Shown here: positions 8,821 to 15,597 of the stretch, in pieces
How positions within the stretch are numbered: the first letter of the stretch is position 1
Layout of the letters: each line of letters begins with the position of its first letter
DNA from: Cryptosporangium arvum DSM 44712
GTDB lineage: Bacteria > Actinomycetota > Actinomycetes > Mycobacteriales > Cryptosporangiaceae
Reading direction: 5' to 3'
Assembly: GCF_000585375.1 (NCBI RefSeq)
Contig: NZ_KK073874.1
Coordinates: 7,909,913 to 7,973,912 of the forward strand
Length of the DNA: 64,000 bases
Program-made: the position numbers and the translations under genes
Notes under the pieces: model-generated
Databases searched by the model: none
Seen by the model: only the letters and a program-made list of their open reading frames with translations
What the model was told of the DNA's origin: nothing

Positions 8821-8844
8821 TCAGCCCCACGTTGCGCCGCGCAT
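8821..8844 (-). CDS. Heptapeptide gene, copy 1 (MRGATWG)
   Basis: First copy in transcription order. The ATG is preceded by AGGAAGGGG eight bases upstream, with codons CGC GGC GCA ACG TGG GGC and stop TGA. It also lies in frame at the end of an 86-codon GTG-started frame reaching back to 9081, which has no visible Shine-Dalgarno, so the internal ATG is preferred. Confidence 0.75.
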   Translation of the reverse strand: MRGATWG

Positions 8845-9218
8845 CGCCACCACCCCTTCCTGGAGTTCCCCGACTCGGGTCGAAACCACACCGATCCGTA
8901 CACGTTCGGTTACGGAAACAAGAAATTGATGTTCTGCGCGTATCGGCATCCGAACACGAGACAACGCAACCAGAATTATCCGGCCGCAAATCTCGCCCGC
9001 ACTTTCCGGGCTCACTTCGAGATTTGATCTCGGATCGCGATATGCCGAACGTAGTGGCGTTATCGCAATGGGTGAAGACACTCAATGGCTACCAAAGAAT
9101 GTGCGTTCGCCCGCTAGTCGAAAACGGTATAAAACGCTACCGCAAGTGATACTGCGCGTACCTATCCACGTGCGACGAGTTACTAGTCGACGTTCTCGGA
9201 ACGGCGACACACGATAAC
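8845..9218 (-). other. AT-richer upstream region of the heptapeptide array
   Basis: About 370 bases between the terminator of the mca operon and the first heptapeptide gene, visibly less GC-rich than the flanking genes. Short overlapping frames exist on both strands but none has a Shine-Dalgarno or recognisable product. It presumably holds the array promoter. A TATACC hexamer near 9126-9131 (minus strand) could be a -10 element, but no matching -35 is clear. Confidence 0.35.
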
Positions 9219-9245
9219 GGCGCGGATACAGAATGCGTCCGCGCC
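9219..9245 (-). terminator. Hairpin terminator after the mca operon
   Basis: Perfect 8-bp stem GGCGCGGA/TCCGCGCC with an 11-base loop, followed on the minus strand by GTTATCGTGT. It lies about 110 bases beyond the stop of the small membrane gene and separates that operon from the heptapeptide array. Confidence 0.5.
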
Positions 9246-9353
9246 GTGCCAATCGTAGATTACTCTCCGTGCTCGGAGAAGGGAAGTCGGGGTCCCTGCG
9301 GCGCGCCGGGGTCCTGGCGCGCCGCTACGTCGACTGTTCGGTACGGAGAGTGG

Positions 9354-9674
9354 TCAGCTCTCGGTGGTGCTCCGCTTCACGACGGGCTCGGCCGCAGCCG
9401 GTTCCGCCGAGGCCTCGTCGGCCTTCTCCGCGGTACCCGCAGACTCGGCCGGCGTGGCCGGTGCGGCAGACGCGGCCGGCGCGGCCGCGCGGTCGGACTT
9501 CTCGGCCGGGAACGACGCGGGTAGCCGCTTGATCCGCGCGGTCATGTTGCGCCACAGCAGGATCGTCGCGATCGCCAGCAGCGCGACGACCGCCAATGCC
9601 AGCGGCCCCGCACCGGCACCCTCCCGGGTGTCTCCGAAGTTGTTCGCCGCCTCGACGACCGTTTCCAGCGTCAT
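9354..9674 (-). CDS. Small single-span membrane protein downstream of mca
   Basis: Protein of 106 residues with one membrane helix at about residues 24-42 (LALAVVALLAIATILLW) followed by a short basic stretch and a tail rich in Ala, Glu, Pro and Lys that is probably cytoplasmic and disordered. The ATG overlaps the mca stop by four bases (ATGA), so it is coupled to mca. Small proteins of this build accompany mca in related actinomycetes. I know no demonstrated function. Confidence 0.72.
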   Translation of the reverse strand: MTLETVVEAANNFGDTREGAGAGPLALAVVALLAIATILLWRNMTARIKRLPASFPAEKSDRAAAPAASAAPATPAESAGTAEKADEASAEPAAAEPVVKRSTTES

Positions 9675-10558
9675 CGTGCCTTCACCGCCTCGCGTACTCC
9701 TGCGAACAGATCATCTTCCGGCCGCTCGCTCTCGACCGCCGAGCGGGCCAACTCGTAGTCCTCGGTGGGCCAGACCTCCCGCTGGACCTCCAGCGGGACG
9801 CCGAACCAGCGCCCGTTCGGGTCGACCTGGGTGGCGTGCGCGCGCAGCGCGTCGTCACGGAGGCCGAAGTACTCACCACAGTTGATCCGCGTGGTGATGC
9901 GGTCCCCGGGGTCCGGCCGGTCGTCCGGCCAGTTCTGCAGCCACTCCTCGTAGGGCGACTCCAGACCGGCGGCCTTCATCGCCTCGTCCAGCTTCAGCAC
10001 CCGGGCCTTGGAGAAGCTCATGTGGTAGTAGAGCTTCAGCGGCTGCCAGGGCTCGCCCTGCTCGACGTACCGCTCGGGGTCGCCGGCCGCCTCGTAGGCC
10101 TCGACCGACACCCGGTGGCACATGATGTGGTCGGGGTGCGGGTACCCGCCGTTCTCGTCGTAGGTGAGGATCACGTGCGGACGGAACTCACGCACGAGGC
10201 GCACCAGGGGCGCGGCGGCCACTTCGAGCGGCTGGGTCGCGAAGCAGCCCTCGGGTAGCGGCGGCAGCGGATCGCCCTCCGGGAGGCCGGAGTCCACGAA
10301 GCCCAGCCACGCCTGGTCGACGCCGAGGATCGCGCGCGCGTTCGCCATCTCCTCGCGGCGCAGGTCGCTGAGGTTCGCCCAGACCTCGGGCCGGTCCATC
10401 TGGGGGTTGAGCACGGAGCCCCGCTCGCCACCGGTGCACGTGGCGACGAGGACCGAGACCCCGTCACGCACGTAACGGGCCATGGTGGCGGCCCCCTTGC
10501 TCGACTCGTCGTCCGGATGGGCGTGCACGGCCATCAGCCGGAGTTGCTCGTCGGACAC
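9671..10558 (-). CDS. mca: Mycothiol S-conjugate amidase
   Basis: Zinc-dependent amidase that cleaves mycothiol S-conjugates to a mercapturic acid and GlcN-inositol, a detoxification step found in mycothiol-producing actinobacteria. The 295-residue protein has the LmbE/PIG-L motif AVHAHPDDE at residues 10-18, the HPDH zinc motif near 146, and the Mca-like segment ATCTGGERGSVLNP. The GTG at 10558 is chosen because GGGAG lies nine bases upstream and VSDEQLRLMAVHAH matches family N-termini; another in-frame GTG is at 10576. Confidence 0.93.
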   Translation of the reverse strand: MSDEQLRLMAVHAHPDDESSKGAATMARYVRDGVSVLVATCTGGERGSVLNPQMDRPEVWANLSDLRREEMANARAILGVDQAWLGFVDSGLPEGDPLPPLPEGCFATQPLEVAAAPLVRLVREFRPHVILTYDENGGYPHPDHIMCHRVSVEAYEAAGDPERYVEQGEPWQPLKLYYHMSFSKARVLKLDEAMKAAGLESPYEEWLQNWPDDRPDPGDRITTRINCGEYFGLRDDALRAHATQVDPNGRWFGVPLEVQREVWPTEDYELARSAVESERPEDDLFAGVREAVKAR

Positions 10559-10685
10559 GCGCCGGATCTCCCTCACCTAGGTGTCAGCCCGTCGGGATAC
10601 GTTGCTGCGTAGCTGACAGATGAATTGTCCACGACCGGCGGTGCCGCTGTGACAGCGGCTCACCGGCCCCGATAGCGGAGCGCTC

Positions 10686-11087
10686 GTGACGGCACCCGTA
10701 TTTCCTCCCGGCCGCTACGGTCGTCGGCGTAGCCGGCGCGCCTACCCCCGTTGGCTGGTCCCGGCGCTGGTGGGAGCCGTGATGGTGGCGGGCCTGACGA
10801 TCGCCGGAAAGCTCTACTCCACCTACGGCGACGACCACGTGGAAGGTCGCGTGCTCCGGTACTCGGTGGTCTCCGACCGCGAGGTCCGGATCGAGTTCGA
10901 GATCTCCGGGTCCCGGGAGACGCCGATGAAGTGCGCGGTGCGCTCGCGGGGGGAGGACGGCTCCGAAGTGGGCCGCACCGAGCTGACGGTTCCGGAGGGT
11001 GACTCCGTGGTCACTCGAACCGTTACTCTGGCCACCTCGCAGCGAGCGGTGAGCGGCGAGTCCGGCGGGTGCGCCCCCGCCGGGTGA
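10686..11087 (+). CDS. DUF4307 membrane protein
   Basis: Protein of 133 residues: a basic N-terminus, one membrane helix at about residues 24-42 (LVPALVGAVMVAGLTIAGKLY) and an extracytoplasmic beta-rich domain with EIEFEISGSRETPMKCAVRSR-like content. DUF4307 proteins are regularly found beside mca and greA in actinobacteria, as here, and have no established role. It is divergent from mca and starts with GTG. Confidence 0.8.
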   Translation: MTAPVFPPGRYGRRRSRRAYPRWLVPALVGAVMVAGLTIAGKLYSTYGDDHVEGRVLRYSVVSDREVRIEFEISGSRETPMKCAVRSRGEDGSEVGRTELTVPEGDSVVTRTVTLATSQRAVSGESGGCAPAG

Positions 11088-11235
11088 ACCGGCCGTCACC
11101 CCCGTCCGTGTACCGCGGGGAGGGGGCAACTGTGCCCAACCGATCCCCCGAACGTCCGAGATGCGCGTCGGACAGCGGGGTCGCATCCGGACATCACCCT
11201 CGCCGTCGGCAGGATCCCGGGGTTCCCTGGGATCC

Positions 11236-12300
11236 ATGGGAGGCAGTGAGTCGCGTCGCCGTTCGCGGCACTCGGTCGCGCAGACGGACCCGCTGTACTG
11301 GGCCCGGGCTCGCGCGGCCGCACAGGACCCGTTCGGCCGACCGGTCGACCGGGACGCCATCGACCCGGATGCCACCACCGAGGAGTTTCCGTCGATCGCT
11401 CCGGAGTGGTCGGGGCGGCTGCCGCTGCCCGCGCCCGTGGACCTGCCCGTCCGACGGCCCTGGTCCGGCGAGGACGCCACCACCGACTCGCTCCCCGCGA
11501 TCCGTACCGACGACGCGGCGACGACCGTCGACCTGCCCGCCGTACCGTCCGACGCCGAGACCGTCGACCACCGCGACCGTCCACTGGCGCTGGTACCGCG
11601 CTCCTACAGTTCCGGGCGCTCGTCGCTCGCCCGGCGCGGCTACACCGGGCGGCACCGTCCGCCACCGGCCCCGTCGCCCACCCGGCTCGGGCTGTCCACG
11701 GTGGGGATGACGGTCGCGGTCGGCGTCCTGGGCGTGACGCTCGCGATGCTGCACGCCCAACCGAACGACCAGGCCGACCGCGCCGCCCCGCCACTGTCCG
11801 CCGTCTCGCCGACCGGCCCACCCGACGCCGGCGGCGCGGAAGCCGCCGAGCCGCGGCCGACGCCGGGCCCGGACGGGAAGCTCATCCCCCGGCCCGGTGC
11901 GACCCCGAGCACCGGCCCGGCCGCCACCTCCGGAGCGAGCAGCCCTCGTGTCGGCCGGCCCGCGGTCGCCCCGGGAGCACCGGGCGCCGACGACGGTGGC
12001 TCCGACGACGACTCCGGTGACGAGGGCGCCACGACCGGGGAGCAGCCGGCCGCGCCCGCCACCCCGCGCTCGGGCGGCCGTCCGACCCGGACCCGCCAGC
12101 CCGGAACCGTCGCCCGGCCGACGCCGCGCACGAGCCCGCGGTGCGCGACGGGCCGCACCAACGCCCTCGCGGACGACCCGTCCGCGAGCACGGGCGCTCC
12201 GACGCCGGCCGACCCCGACGAGACGTCGCCCGAGTCGTCAGAGCCCACCGACGAGGCCACCGAGGGCACGAGCCCCAGCGCCCCCGCCGGAGCGTGCTGA
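11236..12300 (+). CDS. Proline/threonine-rich single-span membrane protein, unknown
   Basis: Protein of 354 residues that I do not recognise. Residues 1-140 are hydrophilic and mixed charge, about 153-173 form one membrane helix (LSTVGMTVAVGVLGVTLAML), and the rest is a low-complexity Ala/Pro/Thr/Ser/Gly-rich region probably outside the cell, ending in Cys. The ATG at 11236 is preferred because upstream in-frame sequence is Arg/Ser-rich and unlike a protein start. The region is strongly GC3-biased, which supports coding. It may be a cell-wall spanning linker protein. Confidence 0.6.
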   Translation: MGGSESRRRSRHSVAQTDPLYWARARAAAQDPFGRPVDRDAIDPDATTEEFPSIAPEWSGRLPLPAPVDLPVRRPWSGEDATTDSLPAIRTDDAATTVDLPAVPSDAETVDHRDRPLALVPRSYSSGRSSLARRGYTGRHRPPPAPSPTRLGLSTVGMTVAVGVLGVTLAMLHAQPNDQADRAAPPLSAVSPTGPPDAGGAEAAEPRPTPGPDGKLIPRPGATPSTGPAATSGASSPRVGRPAVAPGAPGADDGGSDDDSGDEGATTGEQPAAPATPRSGGRPTRTRQPGTVARPTPRTSPRCATGRTNALADDPSASTGAPTPADPDETSPESSEPTDEATEGTSPSAPAGAC

Positions 12301-12428
12301 CCGGGGCGGATCCCGTCCGGGCACTTCGAACCGCGCCGATCGTTGAATCAAACGGCGAGGAGATGTCATCCTGGACGTCCGGCCGCCCGGGGGCGTCCTC
12401 CCCGAGGCGACGAGAGGGGCAGTTGAAC

Positions 12429-12518
12429 GTGGTGAGAGAGATGAGCGGCGATCACGCCCGGACACGCCGAAAAGGCCTGTGTCCGCGGCGGGGATGCCGT
12501 CGGCTCGCAGCCCGCTGA
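12429..12518 (+). CDS. Possible 29-residue basic small protein upstream of greA
   Basis: GTG-started frame with GAGGGG nine bases upstream, encoding a very basic peptide with two Cys (KGLCPRRGCRRL). It sits in the 350-base region before greA. It could be a leader peptide or chance; the support is only the Shine-Dalgarno and the position. Confidence 0.25.
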   Translation: MVREMSGDHARTRRKGLCPRRGCRRLAAR

Positions 12519-12651
12519 TGTTTACGGCTGAGTAACCGCGCGACTGCATAGGGTTCCCCGACCCCGGCCCCGAAGAGACCATCCGGGCTATCCTTTTGGT
12601 TTCCCCGTAGTGCGAAATACCGATCTATCCATTGACCCCCGAGGAGCACCC

Positions 12652-13152
12652 GTGTCTACGACCGATGAGGCGCGCGCAACCTGGCTCACACAGGAGGCGT
12701 TCGACCGGCTGAAGGCCGAGCTCGAGGAGCTCAAGACGAACCGTCCCGTGATCGCGGCGGAGATCAACGCGCGGCGCGAGGAGGGTGACCTCAAGGAGAA
12801 CGGCGGTTACCACGCCGCCAAAGAGGAGCAGGGCAAGCAGGAGGGCCGGATCCGGCAGCTCGAGGACCTCCTCCGCAGCGCGCGCGTCGGCGAGGCGCCC
12901 ACCACGGCGACCGTCGTCGTGCCCGGCACGGTGATCACCGTTCACTTCGACGACGACCCGGACGACGCCGAGACGTTCCTGCTCGGCTCCCGCGAGATCT
13001 CGTCGACCACCGACCTGACGGTGTACTCCCCCGAGTCGGCGCTCGGTGCGGCGATCCTGGACCACAAGCCGGGCGACAAGGTGTCCTACGAGGCGCCGAA
13101 CGGTCGCACGATCAACGTCACGATCGCCAACCTCGAGCCGTTCGCGGGCTGA
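12652..13152 (+). CDS. greA: Transcription elongation factor GreA
   Basis: Cleavage factor that rescues backtracked RNA polymerase. The 166-residue protein has the N-terminal coiled coil at about residues 12-80 with the acidic tip segment ARREEGDLKENGGYHAAKEEQG (catalytic Asp/Glu at the loop), then the FKBP-like C-terminal domain with SPESALGAAILDHKPGD. The GTG at 12652 has GAGGAG six bases upstream; the longer ATG frame from 12610 lacks this. This gene, DUF4307 and mca form a conserved actinobacterial neighbourhood. Confidence 0.95.
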   Translation: MSTTDEARATWLTQEAFDRLKAELEELKTNRPVIAAEINARREEGDLKENGGYHAAKEEQGKQEGRIRQLEDLLRSARVGEAPTTATVVVPGTVITVHFDDDPDDAETFLLGSREISSTTDLTVYSPESALGAAILDHKPGDKVSYEAPNGRTINVTIANLEPFAG

Positions 13153-13174
13153 GCCCCGGCTGCGGGCCGCGCGG

Positions 13175-14413
13175 CTACTCCACCGAGTAGCCCGCGGCCC
13201 GCAGTGCGTTCACCGTCCGGTGCGAGTGGTCCGGCCCGTCCGTCTCGACGGTCAGCGACACCTCGACCTCGCCGACCCGCAGCGCGGCGTCGTGCCGTAC
13301 GTGGGCGATGTCGAGGACGTTCGCCCGCTGCTTGGCCAGGGCGCCGAGCAGGCCGGCCAGCATTCCCGGCCGGTCGGCGAACCGCACGGTGAGGTCCAGG
13401 TACCGCCCGGCCGCGCCCATCCCGTGCTCGATCACCCGCAGGAGCAGCAGCGGGTCGATGTTGCCGCCCGACAGCACCACCACGACCGGCGCGGCGAACG
13501 CCTCCGGCTCGGCCAGCACCGCGGCCAGCGCCGCCGCACCGGCCGGTTCGACCACCATCTTGGCCCGCTCCAGGCTGAACAGCAGGGCCTGCGAGAGCTG
13601 CTCCTCGGAGACCGAGCGCACCTCGTCCACCTGGGCGGCGATGTGCGCGAACGTCAGATCGCCCGGACGGCCGACCGCGATGCCGTCGGCCATCGTGCGC
13701 ATCCCGTCGAGCGTCACCGGATGCCCCGCCGCCAGCGACACCCGCACCGCCGCGGCTCCGGCGGCCTGCACGCCCACCAGCCGGACGTCCGGCCGCTCCG
13801 CGCGCAGCACGGTCGCGATGCCGGCCACCAGCCCGCCGCCCCCGGTCGGGACGACGACCGTCCGCACGTCCGGGTACTGCTCCAGGATCTCCAGCCCGAC
13901 GGTCCCCTGGCCGGCGACGACGTCCGGGTGGTCGAACGGGTGCACGTAGACCGCGCCCCGGTCGCGGGCGAACGCGGTGGCCGCGGCCATCGCATCCTCG
14001 ATGGTGGCGCCGACCAACTCCACCGTGGCGCCGTACTCGCGGGTGGCCGCCACCTTCGGCAGCGAAGCCCCGACCGGCATGAACACGGTGGCGTGCGTGC
14101 CGACCGCCCGAGCCGCCAGCGCGACGCCCTGCGCGTGGTTGCCCGCGCTGGCCGCGACCACCCCACCGGCCCGCTCCTCCGGGGAGAGCCTGGCCAGCCG
14201 CAGGTAGGCGCCGCGCAGCTTGAACGACCCCGCGTGCTGCAAGTTCTCGCACTTGAACAGCACCGGGCCGCCGACGAGCCCGCGCAGCGGCTGGCACTCC
14301 TCCAGCGGCGTCCGGCGCACCACTCCGGCCCCCGCCAGCACCTCCTGGGCGGCTCGGACATCGGACAGCGTCACCAGATCGGGTGGGGTGACGACAGCGT
14401 CCACGCTCGGCAT
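13175..14413 (-). CDS. ilvA: Threonine ammonia-lyase with C-terminal ACT domain
   Basis: PLP enzyme that converts threonine to 2-oxobutyrate, feeding isoleucine synthesis or threonine breakdown. The 412-residue protein has the Schiff-base Lys in GSFKLRGA near residue 55, SAGNHAQG, the Gly-rich phosphate loop TGGGGLVAG, and SGGNIDP. The final 80 residues form an ACT-like domain (LTVRFADRPGMLAGLLGAL), as in the short catabolic/allosteric type. The ATG at 14413 (MPSVDAV) is preferred over 14449. It converges on greA. Confidence 0.92.
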   Translation of the reverse strand: MPSVDAVVTPPDLVTLSDVRAAQEVLAGAGVVRRTPLEECQPLRGLVGGPVLFKCENLQHAGSFKLRGAYLRLARLSPEERAGGVVAASAGNHAQGVALAARAVGTHATVFMPVGASLPKVAATREYGATVELVGATIEDAMAAATAFARDRGAVYVHPFDHPDVVAGQGTVGLEILEQYPDVRTVVVPTGGGGLVAGIATVLRAERPDVRLVGVQAAGAAAVRVSLAAGHPVTLDGMRTMADGIAVGRPGDLTFAHIAAQVDEVRSVSEEQLSQALLFSLERAKMVVEPAGAAALAAVLAEPEAFAAPVVVVLSGGNIDPLLLLRVIEHGMGAAGRYLDLTVRFADRPGMLAGLLGALAKQRANVLDIAHVRHDAALRVGEVEVSLTVETDGPDHSHRTVNALRAAGYSVE

Positions 14414-14573
14414 GCGGAGAATCGTGCCAGGGCTCCGATTCCGGACCACTCTTGGGTGGCCGGGGCGACGGGAGGACAGAAACGGTGGTTACGCTGGCCC
14501 GCGCCGGGGTGGTTACGAATTCGCTGGGCGGGTAGTGCCGGTGCAAGTGAGAGCCGACGGGCAGGAGAAGACA

Positions 14574-14597
14574 GTGCGTGCTGCGGGGCGGCCTTGA
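14574..14597 (+). CDS. Seven-codon leader ORF coupled to the MEDS gene
   Basis: GTG at 14574 with AGGAG seven bases upstream reads VRAAGRP and stops at a TGA whose TTGA overlaps the TTG start of the MEDS/HATPase gene. The downstream gene has no Shine-Dalgarno of its own close to that TTG, so translation may enter through this mini-ORF. It is not related in sequence to the MRGATWG peptides. Confidence 0.4.
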   Translation: MRAAGRP

Positions 14598-15556
14598 CCG
14601 CGGCACAGATCGACGGTGACCCTTCGCCCGACGCGGGCCCCGTGCTCGGCCACCAAGCGTTGATCTACTCCTCCTCCGACGAGTTGACCGCCTGCGGGGC
14701 GGACTTCCTGCGACAGGGCATCGAGCGGGGCGACACCGTCGTGCTGGCCGTCCCGGACGCGGCCGGGCTGGTCGCCGCGCTCGGCACGCACGCCGACCGG
14801 GTCGACGTCGTGGACGATCGGGTCTGGCATCGCATCCCGGCCTGGACGATCGGCGGGTACGCCCGCCGCACCGAGCGCGCCGCCCGCAAGAAGCAGCGCC
14901 TGCGGGTGCTGACCGAGATCCGTTGGGACGAGCCGTCGGCCATCGGCGAGTGGCAGTGTTACGAGGCCGTGCTCAACACGGCGCTCGCCGGCCTTCCGGT
15001 GGACCTGTGCTGCGCGTACGACGCGCAAGGGCTCGCCGAGGACGTCGTGGACGCGGCCCGGCGCACCCACCCGTCGACGCTCGGGCCGGACGGCGTCGCG
15101 CCGTCGGACCACTTCGTCCCGGCGGTCGAGTTCCTCGCCTCCGGCCCGGAGACGCCCCGCCTGCCGGTGCCGTCCGACGCGCTGCGGGTCGAGTTCGGCG
15201 CCGCCGAGATCCCCTCGGTGCGTCAGACCGCGCTGCGCTGGGCCCGCGACGGCGGCATGAACGAGGACGACGCGAGCGAGTTCCTGATCGCGATCTACGA
15301 GATCGCCAGCAACGCGGTCGAGCACGGGGGCGGCCGGGGCGTCGGCCGGTTCTGGTCCGGGGCCGACCGGCTGTTCTGCGACATCTGGAGCGCCCAGCAC
15401 ATCGCCGACCCGCTGGTGGCCGGGTTCCGCCCGCCGGGCACCGCGCAGGAGCGCGGCCGCGGGCTCTGGCTCGCCCGTCAGATCTGCGAACAGGTGACGA
15501 TTTACAACAACGGTGGCGCAACCGTGCAATTGGCGCGCTCGGTCGAGTCGCGCTGA
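14594..15556 (+). CDS. MEDS-domain sensor with RsbW-like ATPase domain
   Basis: Regulatory protein of 320 residues. Residues about 18-185 form a MEDS domain (HQALIYSSSDEL...GDTVVLAVPDAAG), found in actinobacterial dimethyl-sulfide/methane-linked sensors. Residues about 200-320 form a HATPase_c_2 fold with AIYEIASNAVEHGGG (N box) and ERGRGLWLARQICEQV (G box), as in RsbW-type anti-sigma kinases. I infer a switch kinase or anti-sigma protein of the SigB/SigF type. The start is uncertain: TTG at 14594 or GTG at 14642. Confidence 0.78.
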   Translation: MTAAQIDGDPSPDAGPVLGHQALIYSSSDELTACGADFLRQGIERGDTVVLAVPDAAGLVAALGTHADRVDVVDDRVWHRIPAWTIGGYARRTERAARKKQRLRVLTEIRWDEPSAIGEWQCYEAVLNTALAGLPVDLCCAYDAQGLAEDVVDAARRTHPSTLGPDGVAPSDHFVPAVEFLASGPETPRLPVPSDALRVEFGAAEIPSVRQTALRWARDGGMNEDDASEFLIAIYEIASNAVEHGGGRGVGRFWSGADRLFCDIWSAQHIADPLVAGFRPPGTAQERGRGLWLARQICEQVTIYNNGGATVQLARSVESR

Positions 15557-15597
15557 TCCACCTCGCCACCCACGGGATTCCGACGTAGCGTCGGACT

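Larger units (their letters stand above)
8374..8844 (-). repeat. Array of seven heptapeptide genes (MRGATWG)
   Basis: Seven 24-base units lie on the minus strand, in transcription order 8821, 8739, 8669, 8600, 8524, 8442 and 8374 (left coordinates). Each is a complete start-to-stop reading frame for MRGATWG. The units are separated by 44-58 bases. The spacers share no obvious sequence except a purine-rich Shine-Dalgarno 6-9 bases before each start. Across copies the Arg, Gly, Ala and Thr codons vary only at the third base; the single Trp and last Gly codons are invariant; six starts are ATG and one GTG; six stops are TGA and one TAA. This pattern fits selection on the peptide, not on a DNA site. 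The function is unknown. Confidence 0.85.

Noticed and set aside
8374-8844. CRISPR array (24-base repeats with 44-58-base spacers)
   Set aside because: The units are not identical; they vary at codon third positions only, are preceded by Shine-Dalgarno sequences, have uneven spacing and no cas genes nearby. They are reading frames, not CRISPR repeats.
8374-8844. Iterons or tandem protein-binding sites
   Set aside because: A binding site would conserve bases irrespective of codon position. Here variation follows the genetic code, including ATG/GTG and TGA/TAA exchange.
8811-9149. 112-codon plus-strand ORF across the array leader
   Set aside because: It has no Shine-Dalgarno and no recognisable family, its start lies antisense to copy 1, and its composition follows the AT-richer background.
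8374-9245. Microcin C-type biosynthetic cluster around the heptapeptides
   Set aside because: No MccB-like adenylyltransferase, MFS exporter of that type, P450 or radical SAM gene is adjacent, and the peptide does not end in Asn. Only the length and Met-Arg start are shared.
13046-14593. N-terminal 500-residue extension of the MEDS regulator frame
   Set aside because: It lies antisense to ilvA, is Arg/His-rich shadow sequence and lacks any domain; the gene starts at 14594 or later.
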